Source: a virus
Virus record (IMG/VR): IMGVR_UViG_3300034072_000926
Coordinates: 353,621-417,620 of that record
Strand: one strand, 5' to 3'
DNA: 64,000 nucleotides
Every line of letters begins with the position of its first letter. Within the stretch, counting starts at the first letter, position 1. Of this stretch, positions 7,177 through 14,019 are shown one piece after another. The translations under genes and the position numbers were made by a program. Under the pieces are notes generated by a model. The model was not told the origin of the DNA. It did not search any database and worked only from the letters and a program-made list of their open reading frames with translations.

Positions 7177-7185
7177 CCTGTTTCC

Positions 7186-7587
7186 TTAGAATCCCTCCAG
7201 ATCTACCATCGAGATCCTGGTCTTGAACTTGGCGCAATCCGCTTCGTTCCAGCGTTCCCATGCCGTCAGTTCACATTCTTCTGCTTCGAACCAGGTCTTG
7301 GTCGGGAAGATCAGGATATTGCGGAAGCGCAGGGTAAAAAGCGCCTGCGAGAACCGGGACACGAAGCAAGCAAAGCCAGTCGGGCTGAGCTCTTCCATGC
7401 CGGAGACAACCGTTGCCATCTTGTCATCGAAGAGCGCGTCGTCATTGCAGTCGAGGACGCGGTGGGGAACCGAACCGAGGGCCTTGCTGATATCTTCGGG
7501 CTTCGCGCCGTCAATCGCAATCTGCATCGCGTGACCACTGGCCGTATCGGAAATCTTCTGCAGGACTTTAGCGTTGATGGTAACCAT
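7186..7587 (-). CDS. Hypothetical protein (133 aa)
   Basis: ATG at 7587 after GGAGATCGAGAA. Alpha/beta protein without membrane segments. The C-terminal part is acidic and tryptophan-containing (WFEAEECELTAWERWNEAD). Single-gene unit. Unknown. Confidence 0.85.
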   Translation of the reverse strand: MVTINAKVLQKISDTASGHAMQIAIDGAKPEDISKALGSVPHRVLDCNDDALFDDKMATVVSGMEELSPTGFACFVSRFSQALFTLRFRNILIFPTKTWFEAEECELTAWERWNEADCAKFKTRISMVDLEGF

Positions 7588-7619
7588 TTCTCGATCTCCA
7601 GTTTATTTCTGTTGTTCTC

Positions 7620-7647
7620 TTGATAACAGAAACAGGTGATATGTCAA
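7620..7647 (-). promoter_or_regulatory. Promoter for 7186-7587
   Basis: -35 TTGACA, extended -10 TGT-TATCAA. Confidence 0.75.
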
Positions 7648-7658
7648 TGTCTATTTGA

Positions 7659-7687
7659 CAAAATAAAGCCGGGCAAGGCCCGGCTTT
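7659..7687 (-). terminator. Rho-independent terminator of 7704-7985
   Basis: Stem AAAGCCGGGC/GCCCGGCTTT, 3-nt loop, then TATTTTG on the minus strand. Confidence 0.85.
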
Positions 7688-7703
7688 ACGCATGTTTAGA
7701 GCT

Positions 7704-7985
7704 TTAGTTGCAATGAGGAAGTGCAAAGCGCACAGTTTGGTAAGTGTGGTAGGGATAGAAGCAAGTTGCGTTAAAAATGCGCAAGTGAGTGAGATTCGGA
7801 ATGTCGAGTGCTGCAATTGCTGCAATTGCAGCATTATTGTCGGTAAGCTTAGGAAGCTTATAGCTTTGGTATTGCTTGCACTTGTCGGAAAAGATGCGAT
7901 TGCTATACGAGCAATTGGGATATTTGAGAAACGGTGCAATTGCTTTGCGGATTTGCTTGATTGCTGCTGCGTTGCTGTTGCGCAT
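7704..7985 (-). CDS. Hypothetical protein (93 aa)
   Basis: ATG at 7985 after GGAGAAATAAA. Tyr/Asn-rich, with an Ala/Ile stretch (NNAAIAAIAALDIPNL) resembling a leucine-rich-repeat turn. The coding DNA is repetitive (GCAATTGCTGCAATTGCAGC around 7812), so expansion of a short repeat is possible. Unknown function. Confidence 0.75.
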   Translation of the reverse strand: MRNSNAAAIKQIRKAIAPFLKYPNCSYSNRIFSDKCKQYQSYKLPKLTDNNAAIAAIAALDIPNLTHLRIFNATCFYPYHTYQTVRFALPHCN

Positions 7986-8010
7986 TTTATTTCTCCGTTT
8001 GCTGTCTACT

Positions 8011-8034
8011 CACCTGTTTTAGCACAAACAGGTG
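8011..8034 (-). repeat. Inverted repeat around a promoter -10
   Basis: CACCTGTTT (8011-8019) and AAACAGGTG (8026-8034) flank the -10 TAAAAC. The same arms recur at 9605 (one mismatch) and 22551. Confidence 0.85.
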
Positions 8035-8043
8035 AGCAATCAA
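8016..8043 (-). promoter_or_regulatory. Promoter for 7704-7985
   Basis: -35 TTGATT, extended -10 TGC-TAAAAC. Confidence 0.8.
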
Positions 8044-8075
8044 CCAGTTTTTCACCTGGATGGAGATTAAATTGA

Positions 8076-8110
8076 AACAACAATGGCTTCACATTTCTGT
8101 GAAGCCATTG
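8076..8110 (-). terminator. Hairpin terminator of the 8.1-8.28 kb transcript
   Basis: 12-bp stem CAATGGCTTCAC/GTGAAGCCATTG, 6-nt loop. The minus-strand tail (TTGTTTCAATTT) is moderately T-rich. Confidence 0.65.
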
Positions 8111-8279
8111 GGCTAGAGTGCCAATTTTGCGACCTAGGAGGCTGCCATATAGGCGCCATTCCTACCCGCCTCGCCGTTTTATCTACTCTCATATCAGGTT
8201 TCTAAATCAACGATTACAGCTTACGCACTCTTACCTCCTCTTTGTTGTTGATCCGCGTTATTGCGTTTGTGTCTACACC
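8076..8279 (-). ncRNA. Candidate small RNA or leader-only transcript
   Basis: About 200 nt between its own promoter (8285-8311) and a hairpin terminator, with no convincing gene. A strong Shine-Dalgarno (GAGGAGGTAAGA) precedes only a four-codon frame (GTG CGT AAG CTG TAA). A 40-codon frame starting near 8189 lacks a ribosome site and runs through the terminator hairpin. No tRNA cloverleaf found. Could be a regulatory RNA or a degraded gene. Confidence 0.4.
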
Positions 8280-8284
8280 CTGGA

Positions 8285-8311
8285 CAATAAAGGTTTAGCC
8301 CAGGGTGTCAA
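8285..8311 (-). promoter_or_regulatory. Promoter of the candidate small RNA
   Basis: -35 TTGACA, 15-bp spacer, -10 TTATTG. Flanked by 9-bp arms ACACCCTGG (8275-8283) and CCAGGGTGT (8300-8308), unlike the arms of other promoters. Confidence 0.65.
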
Positions 8312-8315
8312 CCAC

Positions 8316-8660
8316 TTAATTTGCCGTCTGTGAGAAAAATCGCAGGGTGCGCTGGAACTGGTCAGCCCAGTCCTTGTGGACGACCAGTTCCTTGCGGAGA
8401 ACCAGCACCAGCGTTTCCTGATCCTGCAAGCGGCGGATCCATGTGCGCGGGATACGAGCACCTGCCTGCGTCTTGCCGATCATCTTCTTGATCAGGTCGT
8501 AGGTGTCGATGGCGGTCTGACGGAGTTCCTGGCTTTCCAGGCCGTTGTCCTTGACCATCTTGCCATCCTCGACCTTATAGTGGGGATAGTTTGCAACGAC
8601 CGCAAAGCACATCTTGGCCTGGTTCAGCATGTAGGGAACGTAGGTGCCTTCGAACTGCAT
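8316..8660 (-). CDS. Hypothetical protein (114 aa)
   Basis: Start at ATG 8660 after GGAGATCGAAA. Helical protein with a basic middle (GARIPRTWIRRLQDQETLVLVLRK). Single-gene unit. No family recognised. Confidence 0.85.
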   Translation of the reverse strand: MQFEGTYVPYMLNQAKMCFAVVANYPHYKVEDGKMVKDNGLESQELRQTAIDTYDLIKKMIGKTQAGARIPRTWIRRLQDQETLVLVLRKELVVHKDWADQFQRTLRFFSQTAN

Positions 8661-8692
8661 TTTCGATCTCCGTATTGTGTTCCGATGTTCTG

Positions 8693-8720
8693 ATCTTACA
8701 CTCTGGTGAGATAATGTCAA
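8693..8720 (-). promoter_or_regulatory. Promoter for 8316-8660
   Basis: -35 TTGACA, 16-bp spacer, -10 TAAGAT directly preceded by TG. Confidence 0.7.
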
Positions 8721-9052
8721 CCAGAGTTACGACAGAAAGCGGGAAGTTTTTCCTTCAGCAGGTCGACCAGGACAGGGTCCATGCGCTCATATTCATCAGG
8801 AACCCCGAGAACGACCTGTCGCTTGCCGTGCAGGGCCCTCTTCAAAGCCCGGCGACCGGTTGCAGTGTTGCGATGGTGCGTTTCCATGAACACTACCACG
8901 TCTGCCCATTCGACCAGATCAGGGGAAAGAACGACCACTGCATCGAGATCAGTGCCTGCACTTTTCGTTTCCACTTTTTCGGAGCGGAAAACCTCTTCAC
9001 CAGTCTTGCTGCGAAGCTTGTTCTGGCTGCATACAAAGAGAAGTTTGGTCAT
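8717..9052 (-). CDS. Low-molecular-weight protein tyrosine phosphatase-like protein
   Basis: 111 residues. The N-terminal LLFVCSQNKLRSKTGEE carries the CX5R phosphate loop (Cys8-Arg14). A VLGVPDEYERMDP segment supplies the expected acid and the family-typical tail. It resembles the short COG4551-type phosphatases found in bacteria and phages. Expected to hydrolyse a phosphomonoester through a cysteinyl-phosphate; substrate unknown. ATG follows AGGAGGCAAGT. Possible dephosphorylation of host signalling proteins is inference. Confidence 0.8.
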   Translation of the reverse strand: MTKLLFVCSQNKLRSKTGEEVFRSEKVETKSAGTDLDAVVVLSPDLVEWADVVVFMETHHRNTATGRRALKRALHGKRQVVLGVPDEYERMDPVLVDLLKEKLPAFCRNSG

Positions 9053-9082
9053 ACTTGCCTCCTGTTTTGTTCCGATAATCCT

Positions 9083-9110
9083 GGATTAGCAGAAACAGGA
9101 AAGGAGTCAA
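9083..9110 (-). promoter_or_regulatory. Promoter for 8717-9052
   Basis: -35 TTGACT, extended -10 TGC-TAATCC. Confidence 0.75.
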
Positions 9111-9121
9111 CCAGTTTTCAG

Positions 9122-9159
9122 AAAAAGAAAGCTTCCCATTTTCACGAGAAGCTTTCTTT
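9122..9159 (-). terminator. Rho-independent terminator of 9181-9468
   Basis: 12-bp stem AAAGAAAGCTTC/GAAGCTTTCTTT, then TTCTG; the U-run is part of the stem. Confidence 0.8.
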
Positions 9160-9180
9160 GACTTGAAAGGATCGTTGCCG

Positions 9181-9468
9181 TTAATCCTCCCGATGATACT
9201 TCCGGGTGAGGGCAATTGCAGCATCCAGATCGAGAACCTTTCCGACTTCCCAGCCCTCGATCGTGCCCTTGGAGAGGACGACCTTCCGGTCAGGGGTAAA
9301 GTCGATATGGATGACCGGAGCGGTCATGTTGTAAATTTCAACATGACGGGCAATGCTGCCCTTGTCGAAATAGCTGCGGAGCATGAAGCGCATCGCTGCC
9401 GGGACAGTCTTGAACGAGCGATCCGAATAATCGCCGTAGGGGCTATTGGGTGCGGTCAGAATCTGCAT
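9181..9468 (-). CDS. Hypothetical protein with structured mRNA leader (95 aa)
   Basis: ATG at 9468 after GAGGAGATCGAAAC. Alpha/beta protein (SYFDKGSIARHVEIYNM; VIHIDFTPDRKVVLSKG). Its mRNA should carry a leader of roughly 130 nt closed by a 24-bp stem (see 9486-9599). No other gene here has such a leader. It also has its own terminator. Function unknown. Confidence 0.85.
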   Translation of the reverse strand: MQILTAPNSPYGDYSDRSFKTVPAAMRFMLRSYFDKGSIARHVEIYNMTAPVIHIDFTPDRKVVLSKGTIEGWEVGKVLDLDAAIALTRKYHRED

Positions 9469-9485
9469 GTTTCGATCTCCTCTTT

Positions 9486-9599
9486 ACAGCGCATAATTGA
9501 CTACCGAGAACCACGTGGACCCTAACCGAACGCATTGTCCAGTTCGTCTGCTTTACTCCGGACTCTAACCGGGCGTCTCGGTAGTCAACTATGCGCTGT
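9486..9599 (-). promoter_or_regulatory. Structured 5' leader with a 24-bp closing stem
   Basis: Arms 9486-9509 and 9576-9599 pair over 24 bp with a single G-U. They enclose smaller hairpins (CCGG...CCGG; CGAAC...GTTCG). Predicted transcription starts at about the outer end of the stem, and the stem ends 3 nt before GAGGAGATC. May be an RNase III site, a 5'-protecting structure or a ligand-binding leader. Confidence 0.75.
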
Positions 9600-9609
9600 C
9601 TACTCACCT

Positions 9610-9637
9610 GTTTTAGCACAAACAGGCGAGCAGTCAA
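9610..9637 (-). promoter_or_regulatory. Promoter for 9181-9468
   Basis: -35 TTGACT, extended -10 TGC-TAAAAC, with CACCTGTTT-type inverted arms. Confidence 0.8.
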
Positions 9638-9649
9638 CCAGTTTTTGGA

Positions 9650-10354
9650 TTATTTCTCACCTGATTTTTCAGGTGACTTCCTTGGGTATTTGGCCAGCAT
9701 CGCTTTCTGGAGGGCTTTGTGATGTTCCTGTCCAGCAAAGTCAGAATATTTGAAGGAAGCCTTATAGGCAACGCGATCCTCTTCGCTCATGCTTTCAAGC
9801 CAATCCTTGTAAACTTGAGCAGACTGAGCACGCAGGAATTGCTGATCCACAATTTCCTGCATCCACGCGGGGAGTTTGACCTCAGGTGCTTTGTCCACAT
9901 AAGTCTCGTAGATCTCCATCAGAACTGCACGACTGACATCCTTGTCGGAAATTCCACGCCAAATCTCGTATATGGATTTCTTGGCTGCATCACGGGCTGC
10001 ACGTCTATCCTCTGGCGTGCTGTAACGCTCAGCAATAGACTTCATATCATGTTCTATAACGCAGATGCGTCGCAGGTCTTGGCCACCCTTAGAGGGCAGC
10101 GACGGGCGTCTGAGATGTGCTGGATTCTGACAGGCTTCTGTCTCGGTAAACGGGATGAAACTGTAGAGGCTTCCATCCAAACGTGTGGCGAAAACAGTGT
10201 TCATACCATAATGATAGAACCTGCTACCAGGCTTGGTATGGTTTCGGAAAACCTCCTTCAAGGATTCCGGCTGAGCTTCCCATGAGGGCGGGGGACCACC
10301 GGGCTTGCCCGAGTCCCCACCCAATGCTTCGAAGAGTTTCTGTGCGCTTTCCAT
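9650..10354 (-). CDS. Hypothetical protein (234 aa)
   Basis: The ATG at 10354 has no Shine-Dalgarno; it lies at the 3' edge of a hairpin (10355-10385). Pro/Gly-rich N-terminus (GDSGKPGGPPPSWEAQP), an alpha/beta middle and a charged helical C-terminal half ending KYPRKSPEKSGEK. Expression may come by readthrough from 10391 or as a leaderless mRNA. No family recognised. Confidence 0.8.
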   Translation of the reverse strand: MESAQKLFEALGGDSGKPGGPPPSWEAQPESLKEVFRNHTKPGSRFYHYGMNTVFATRLDGSLYSFIPFTETEACQNPAHLRRPSLPSKGGQDLRRICVIEHDMKSIAERYSTPEDRRAARDAAKKSIYEIWRGISDKDVSRAVLMEIYETYVDKAPEVKLPAWMQEIVDQQFLRAQSAQVYKDWLESMSEEDRVAYKASFKYSDFAGQEHHKALQKAMLAKYPRKSPEKSGEK

Positions 10355-10385
10355 AAACGTGGCTTAGCGACTTCTTGCCACGTTT
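10355..10385 (-). terminator. Hairpin between two genes, possible weak terminator
   Basis: AAACGTGGC/GCCACGTTT, 13-nt loop, followed by ATGG rather than a T-run. May terminate 10391-10732 or control the start at 10354. Confidence 0.5.
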
Positions 10386-10390
10386 GCAAC

Positions 10391-10732
10391 TTACTTTGCG
10401 ATAAGCTGGCAAGTCGGTTCGAGCATCAGCAGCGCGTCGGTCGGAGTTTCGACCATTGCCTTTGCCAGGGTGTAATTGTTCTTCTGCACCATGAACATCT
10501 GCTTCTTATAGTGGATGATCACCACCTTCTGACCGTTGACGAATTCGCCTTTGCAATCCTTGCTCACAAGGGTCTGCGGACCATTCTTGCCGACCAGCGT
10601 GACCATGCCGAACTTGTAATCGATGATCGTAGCGTCCACTGCCCTTGCATCAGAAACTTTTGCTTCAGCGGCCTTGACAACCGAGGGAGTGATCAGTGCG
10701 AGGGTTGCAATTGCGAGAGCCAGCTTCTTCAT
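10391..10732 (-). CDS. Exported hypothetical protein (113 aa)
   Basis: ATG at 10732 after GGAGATCGAACACA. Residues 1-21 form a classical Sec signal peptide (KK, hydrophobic core, cut near VVKA-AEA). The mature part is a small beta-rich domain (FGMVTLVGKNGPQTLVSKD; KVVIIHY) with two cysteines, so a periplasmic protein is likely. Function unknown. Confidence 0.85.
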   Translation of the reverse strand: MKKLALAIATLALITPSVVKAAEAKVSDARAVDATIIDYKFGMVTLVGKNGPQTLVSKDCKGEFVNGQKVVIIHYKKQMFMVQKNNYTLAKAMVETPTDALLMLEPTCQLIAK

Positions 10733-10768
10733 TGTGTTCGATCTCCGTAGTGCGTTTGTCTTGTTCCC

Positions 10769-10796
10769 ACACTAACAGGATAGGTGAACATGTCAA
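10769..10796 (-). promoter_or_regulatory. Promoter for 10391-10732
   Basis: -35 TTGACA, extended -10 TGT-TAGTGT. Confidence 0.75.
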
Positions 10797-11023
10797 CCCT
10801 CTTTATCACCTGTTTGATATCTTTTCAGTTCGAACTCTAGGAGACGTCGTTGTTCCTCTAGACGTTCCGCATGGGTCCGAGTATCTGGTTCGTAGTCGGC
10901 CATCATGTCCCATTCATCAAGATAGCCTGGTCCATGGAACTCTCTATGGGTGAGCTGATGATAGACAATCAGCACGATAGCTATGAACAGGATACCGCCT
11001 AGGATGGATGCGACTATCTCCAC
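10793..11023 (-). CDS. Membrane-anchored small protein (76 aa)
   Basis: GTG start at 11023 after AGAGGATCATTC. Residues about 4-22 are a membrane helix. A cytoplasm-type tail with a charged coiled coil follows (HAERLEEQRRLLEFELKRY). Function unknown. Confidence 0.75.
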   Translation of the reverse strand: MEIVASILGGILFIAIVLIVYHQLTHREFHGPGYLDEWDMMADYEPDTRTHAERLEEQRRLLEFELKRYQTGDKEG

Positions 11024-11069
11024 GAATGATCCTCTATATTAAAAGCTACTTTGCTTGTAACTAATTGGA

Positions 11070-11075
11070 ATTATA
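11070..11075 (-). promoter_or_regulatory. Perfect TATAAT upstream of 10793-11023
   Basis: TATAAT preceded by TG; the best -35 upstream (TAGACA) is spaced too closely, so this may be a different promoter class. A TACCCGC/GCGGGTA hairpin lies at about 11099-11115. Otherwise 11024-11164 holds no gene. Confidence 0.4.
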
Positions 11076-11164
11076 CAGATATGCAGGTTGTCTAGATGTA
11101 CCCGCCCAGCGGGTATACCCAGATAACATGAATTTCGGAATATTTCAAATAAGAAACAAACCAA

Positions 11165-11198
11165 AGGCGCACGTTCTTCCCTCAGGACGGAAGAACGT
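11165..11198 (-). terminator. Hairpin at the end of the M23 peptidase gene
   Basis: ACGTTCTTCC/GGAAGAACGT with an 8-nt loop, overlapping the last codons and followed by GCGCCTTTGGTTTG. Confidence 0.55.
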
Positions 11199-11724
11199 AC
11201 GAGAGAGGTAGGAGGAAATGCGGCGTCGGATCGAGCAAGGAAGCCGGTTTCTCGTCCAGCCATTCACTCGTCTGCCTCGTCCCATGCTCGTGCAATTCCA
11301 AATGTAGCATGGACATAGGGCGACCCTTATCCTTCTTCAACACTTGAATCACGTAGCCCAGCAGGTCGCCTGCTTTGACCTCATATCCGGGTTCTCGAAT
11401 GCTTGTGATTTCCCCGTAGACGACCACTCCCGAGGCTCCCTCAACGAGTAGTGCCTCGGTATCCATCCACCATGGACTAGGTGGTGTGGCTTCTGTGCCG
11501 GTGAACTTTTCCAAGGCGACCACAATCCCATCCTCGACGGCACGAACAGGTGTGCCCTCAGGAACATAAAGGTCAATACCCTCATGTATGTGGTTCTTCC
11601 GCTTCACTCCGAAGGCTCCGGGATGGCTTCCGACAGGAAGACCCACTTCGTCTTCCTCCTCAAAGTTAAAGGAGTTTGGATCCTCAGTTGGGACTATGCG
11701 ATAGGGGAGAGGATTGCGCCACAT
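11182..11724 (-). CDS. M23-family zinc metallopeptidase
   Basis: 180 residues. The zinc ligands of M23 (lysostaphin/LytM) peptidases are visible: H-x3-D in IHEGIDLYVP and HxH in LHLELHEHG. Between them lie the usual strands (GTPVRAVEDGIVVALE). These enzymes cut peptide cross-links in peptidoglycan. No signal peptide, so it could be an endolysin needing a holin or a virion-associated lysin. Only 6 nt separate the -10 (TATATT) from ATG, so the mRNA is predicted leaderless. Confidence 0.85.
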   Translation of the reverse strand: MWRNPLPYRIVPTEDPNSFNFEEEDEVGLPVGSHPGAFGVKRKNHIHEGIDLYVPEGTPVRAVEDGIVVALEKFTGTEATPPSPWWMDTEALLVEGASGVVVYGEITSIREPGYEVKAGDLLGYVIQVLKKDKGRPMSMLHLELHEHGTRQTSEWLDEKPASLLDPTPHFLLPLSYVLPS

Positions 11725-11730
11725 GCCCGC

Positions 11731-11758
11731 AATATAAGGCAGGCTTAGAAGAAATCAA
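11731..11758 (-). promoter_or_regulatory. Promoter of M23 gene, leaderless class
   Basis: -35 TTGATT, 16-bp spacer, -10 TATATT, 6 nt to ATG. Confidence 0.7.
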
Positions 11759-12107
11759 CCGATGGCGTGCGGTATTGCATCACATAATATTTGTGGTCGA
11801 AGAACAGGCTGGTCATAAGGGGCGAGGCAAACTGCGGAATCCCACCAATGCTACGCTCTGCCCAACCCCGTCGCCGGTAGAGATTGGCAAGATCCTTATT
11901 GAGGACTTGCTCGGCGATGAATGGGATTGTGGCTTCATACTTCTTAAGGAAACGCCAATAACCCAGCCCCTTGTCAGCGGTCGCAGAGCAGTTGGCCAGC
12001 TCTATCACGCCAGGATATATGAACGATTTCCTGACGTAATAGGAGAGACCCGGTTCCTCAATGTAGAGGTTAGTCTCGTTGCTGTCGATGAATTCAAGAA
12101 GGTTCAA
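11745..12107 (-). CDS. Hypothetical protein (120 aa)
   Basis: TTG start at 12107, chosen because it follows the standard leader AGGAGATCGAC; in-frame ATG codons lie upstream in the promoter. Arg- and aromatic-rich (LANLYRRRGWAERSIGGIP; FFDHKYYVMQYR). Its 3' end overlaps the promoter of the M23 gene. Unknown. Confidence 0.8.
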   Translation of the reverse strand: MNLLEFIDSNETNLYIEEPGLSYYVRKSFIYPGVIELANCSATADKGLGYWRFLKKYEATIPFIAEQVLNKDLANLYRRRGWAERSIGGIPQFASPLMTSLFFDHKYYVMQYRTPSVDFF

Positions 12108-12127
12108 GTCGATCTCCTGTTTGTTCG

Positions 12128-12155
12128 ACACTAACAGGATTCTCGACCCTTTCAA
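12128..12155 (-). promoter_or_regulatory. Promoter for 11745-12107
   Basis: -35 TTGAAA, extended -10 TGT-TAGTGT. Confidence 0.7.
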
Positions 12156-12156
12156 C

Positions 12157-13029
12157 CTAATTCTTGAGCTTCTCCATCATAAGCTTTTGACTCAGGATTT
12201 CGTTCTTGTCGAATTTCATCAGCGCACGATTGACGCGATTGTTCTTTGTCTGACCAATGCTGTATTCGCCCTGCAGGCTAACCTCACGACCCTCGACAAT
12301 CAGCTTGCCCACAATATATCCAGACGCAGAGACACGAAGCAATTTAGCGATGATGAGTTCGTCCCTACGACTGTAGATGAACAGATCACCTGCTGCCAGT
12401 TTGTTGCCGAACATGTCGATGGGTGTGTAGGCCATCTCACTCAGCTTGGCTTTCTTTTCCGCAGCTTTATCGGCGGCAGATTTGCTGGTTGCCCGATTGA
12501 ACACGAACACAGTTGGCCCAGTATAATCGGGAAGGATTTCCATATAGCCAACATCGTCATAGTTGGCCTTGACTGAATTGCGACCATCAAAGTCGAAATA
12601 AGGCAGATCGCTGCTACGTTCGATTTCGATCAATTCCTTAAAACCCACACAGATTTGGGTCATCCGTGACCCAAAAAGGCTATCAGTCCTGCGATAAGCC
12701 TTAGCGATCAGATTAGGTCGAGAGGGATCCGAATAGGTCGAAAGCACCTGGATGCTGAAACCGCCACGGGTCTCGTCATCGGAAACTTGCTTATCCGAGA
12801 CGGTCTTTAGCTTTACTCGACCAGGATTGAGACGCGCAATCGAACCGGCACGGGCGCCGGTAGTGATCTTCACATAGATCTGGTTGCCCGCATGGTAGAG
12901 AGCAACCAGTTTATTCATTGCCTCAATAGCAGGCAAATAGTCATGGAGGGCTTGCTTGTAACATTGATCCAGAGAATTTCCATTGTGGAAATGAAAAATA
13001 TTCTTAAGATCAGCAAACCGAATCGACAT
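12157..13029 (-). CDS. Paralogous family member A (290 aa)
   Basis: Start ATG 13029, overlapping the upstream TGA; a TTG at 13032 is the alternative. Shares an arrangement with 21114-21926 and 48136-48900. A basic GxxxGSI(A/I/F)R motif comes near residue 60-70 (GARAGSIARLNPGR). A DYxGPTVFVFN strand follows near 170. Then comes a C-terminal beta-barrel-like part (NKLAAGDLFIYSRRDELIIAKLLRV). The last resembles KOW/SH3-type folds. Function unknown. Confidence 0.85.
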   Translation of the reverse strand: MSIRFADLKNIFHFHNGNSLDQCYKQALHDYLPAIEAMNKLVALYHAGNQIYVKITTGARAGSIARLNPGRVKLKTVSDKQVSDDETRGGFSIQVLSTYSDPSRPNLIAKAYRRTDSLFGSRMTQICVGFKELIEIERSSDLPYFDFDGRNSVKANYDDVGYMEILPDYTGPTVFVFNRATSKSAADKAAEKKAKLSEMAYTPIDMFGNKLAAGDLFIYSRRDELIIAKLLRVSASGYIVGKLIVEGREVSLQGEYSIGQTKNNRVNRALMKFDKNEILSQKLMMEKLKN

Positions 13030-13730
13030 CAATCTTCGTCCTCATCATAACCGTTGTCGTTGCCGCCCTCATAATAGAGGTATGCGCGCATTTCTTCAAG
13101 ACATTCCTGCAGGGTGCCAGTCAAGCGAGCAGTAGCGGTGCGCCAGGGCTTGCAGGAGTAGGAATCGAAGATGGTCCAGCGATCCTCGGAAATATATGCG
13201 AGGTTCCAGTTATAGGATTCACCGCATCCGCGATCGAAGATGTCGAAGACCTTGCAATCGTGCAGGTCGATTTCCTCATCCTTGCTCAGCTTGATCTTCG
13301 TGCCGGGCTTGAACTGGCCGCTCTTGATCACATCGATGATTTCGAGGATTTTCTCAGCTTGAACCTTGAGTTCAGCCTCACCCCAGCGATAGTCGGACCA
13401 GACCGTCATCACGTATTGGTTGGTGTCAGACCACTGGCTGCCGTTGTGGCGCAGACCAGTCTTGTGCCAGTCGCCCTTCCAGGACTTTTCCTGGAGCCAG
13501 TTATATCCACGAGTGTTCTCGCCGGAAGCGATACGGGCAACCAGGGCGCTCTCGAGGGTCAACTCGGTGCGGCTCTCCAGTTCAATCTGAACCTTGCGAT
13601 ACTTTGCCAGGGCTGCATTACGCTTCTGGATTGCTGCCTCAGCAACCTTGATGGTTGCCTCATATGCTGCCAAGAGCTTTGCGCTCGAGGCTTCCAACTC
13701 TTCAGTTGTAATGGTCTTGAGGTTCTTCAT
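13029..13730 (-). CDS. Hypothetical protein (233 aa)
   Basis: AT-G start at 13730 after AGGAGATCGAC. Residues 1-60 are a long Ala-rich helix or coiled coil. A Trp/Tyr-rich alpha/beta domain follows (GYNWLQEKSWKGDWHKTG; YNWNLAYISEDRWTIFDSY) with an acidic tail (NGYDEDED). Co-transcribed with paralogue A. Unknown. Confidence 0.85.
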   Translation of the reverse strand: MKNLKTITTEELEASSAKLLAAYEATIKVAEAAIQKRNAALAKYRKVQIELESRTELTLESALVARIASGENTRGYNWLQEKSWKGDWHKTGLRHNGSQWSDTNQYVMTVWSDYRWGEAELKVQAEKILEIIDVIKSGQFKPGTKIKLSKDEEIDLHDCKVFDIFDRGCGESYNWNLAYISEDRWTIFDSYSCKPWRTATARLTGTLQECLEEMRAYLYYEGGNDNGYDEDED

Positions 13731-13755
13731 GTCGATCTCCTGTTCTGTTGTCCTC

Positions 13756-13783
13756 TTGATAACAGGAAACAGGTGATTGTCAA
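13756..13783 (-). promoter_or_regulatory. Promoter for 12157-13730
   Basis: -35 TTGACA, extended -10 TGT-TATCAA. Confidence 0.75.
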
Positions 13784-13797
13784 CACCTTATTCGAGG

Positions 13798-14007
13798 TTA
13801 ATTGAAGTTCACTCCGACCGAGAAGGGAATGACCTTGAACATTGCGATGAAGCCGAAAACGGCGACGATGCAAATGCACCAGCAGATGATATGACCGGGC
13901 TTGCCGCGCCCGGTAAACATACGATCGACAATGGGCATGACAAAGGTCGCGAGAGCGATACACCCGATGATGGCCTGACAGAGGAGCCAACCAATAACTG
14001 CAAACAT
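13798..14007 (-). CDS. Two-pass membrane protein (69 aa)
   Basis: ATG after AGGGAGATCGACT. Two hydrophobic helices (about 2-25 and 40-58) joined by a basic loop (DRMFTGRGKPGH), a holin-like topology of class II. Holin function is only a possibility: nothing diagnostic is present, and the M23 gene is 2 kb away in another unit. Confidence 0.8.
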   Translation of the reverse strand: MFAVIGWLLCQAIIGCIALATFVMPIVDRMFTGRGKPGHIICWCICIVAVFGFIAMFKVIPFSVGVNFN

Positions 14008-14019
14008 AGTCGATCTCCC

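Noticed and set aside
7786-7850. GCAATTGC-type short repeats as a CRISPR or tandem array
   Set aside because: Short, imperfect and within a coding frame; no spacers of constant length.
8118-8333. 71-codon plus-strand frame
   Set aside because: No ribosome site; it crosses a minus-strand promoter and the candidate RNA.
9484-9602. Possible tRNA
   Set aside because: The stem is 24 bp, not 7; no anticodon arm or T-loop consensus. Treated as a structured leader.
9443-9637. 64-codon minus-strand frame over the structured leader
   Set aside because: It would run through the promoter and the 24-bp stem, and the 9181-9468 gene has the proper leader and start.
13798-14007. Holin assignment for the two-helix protein
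   Set aside because: Size fits, but several other small membrane proteins fit equally and none is next to the lysin.
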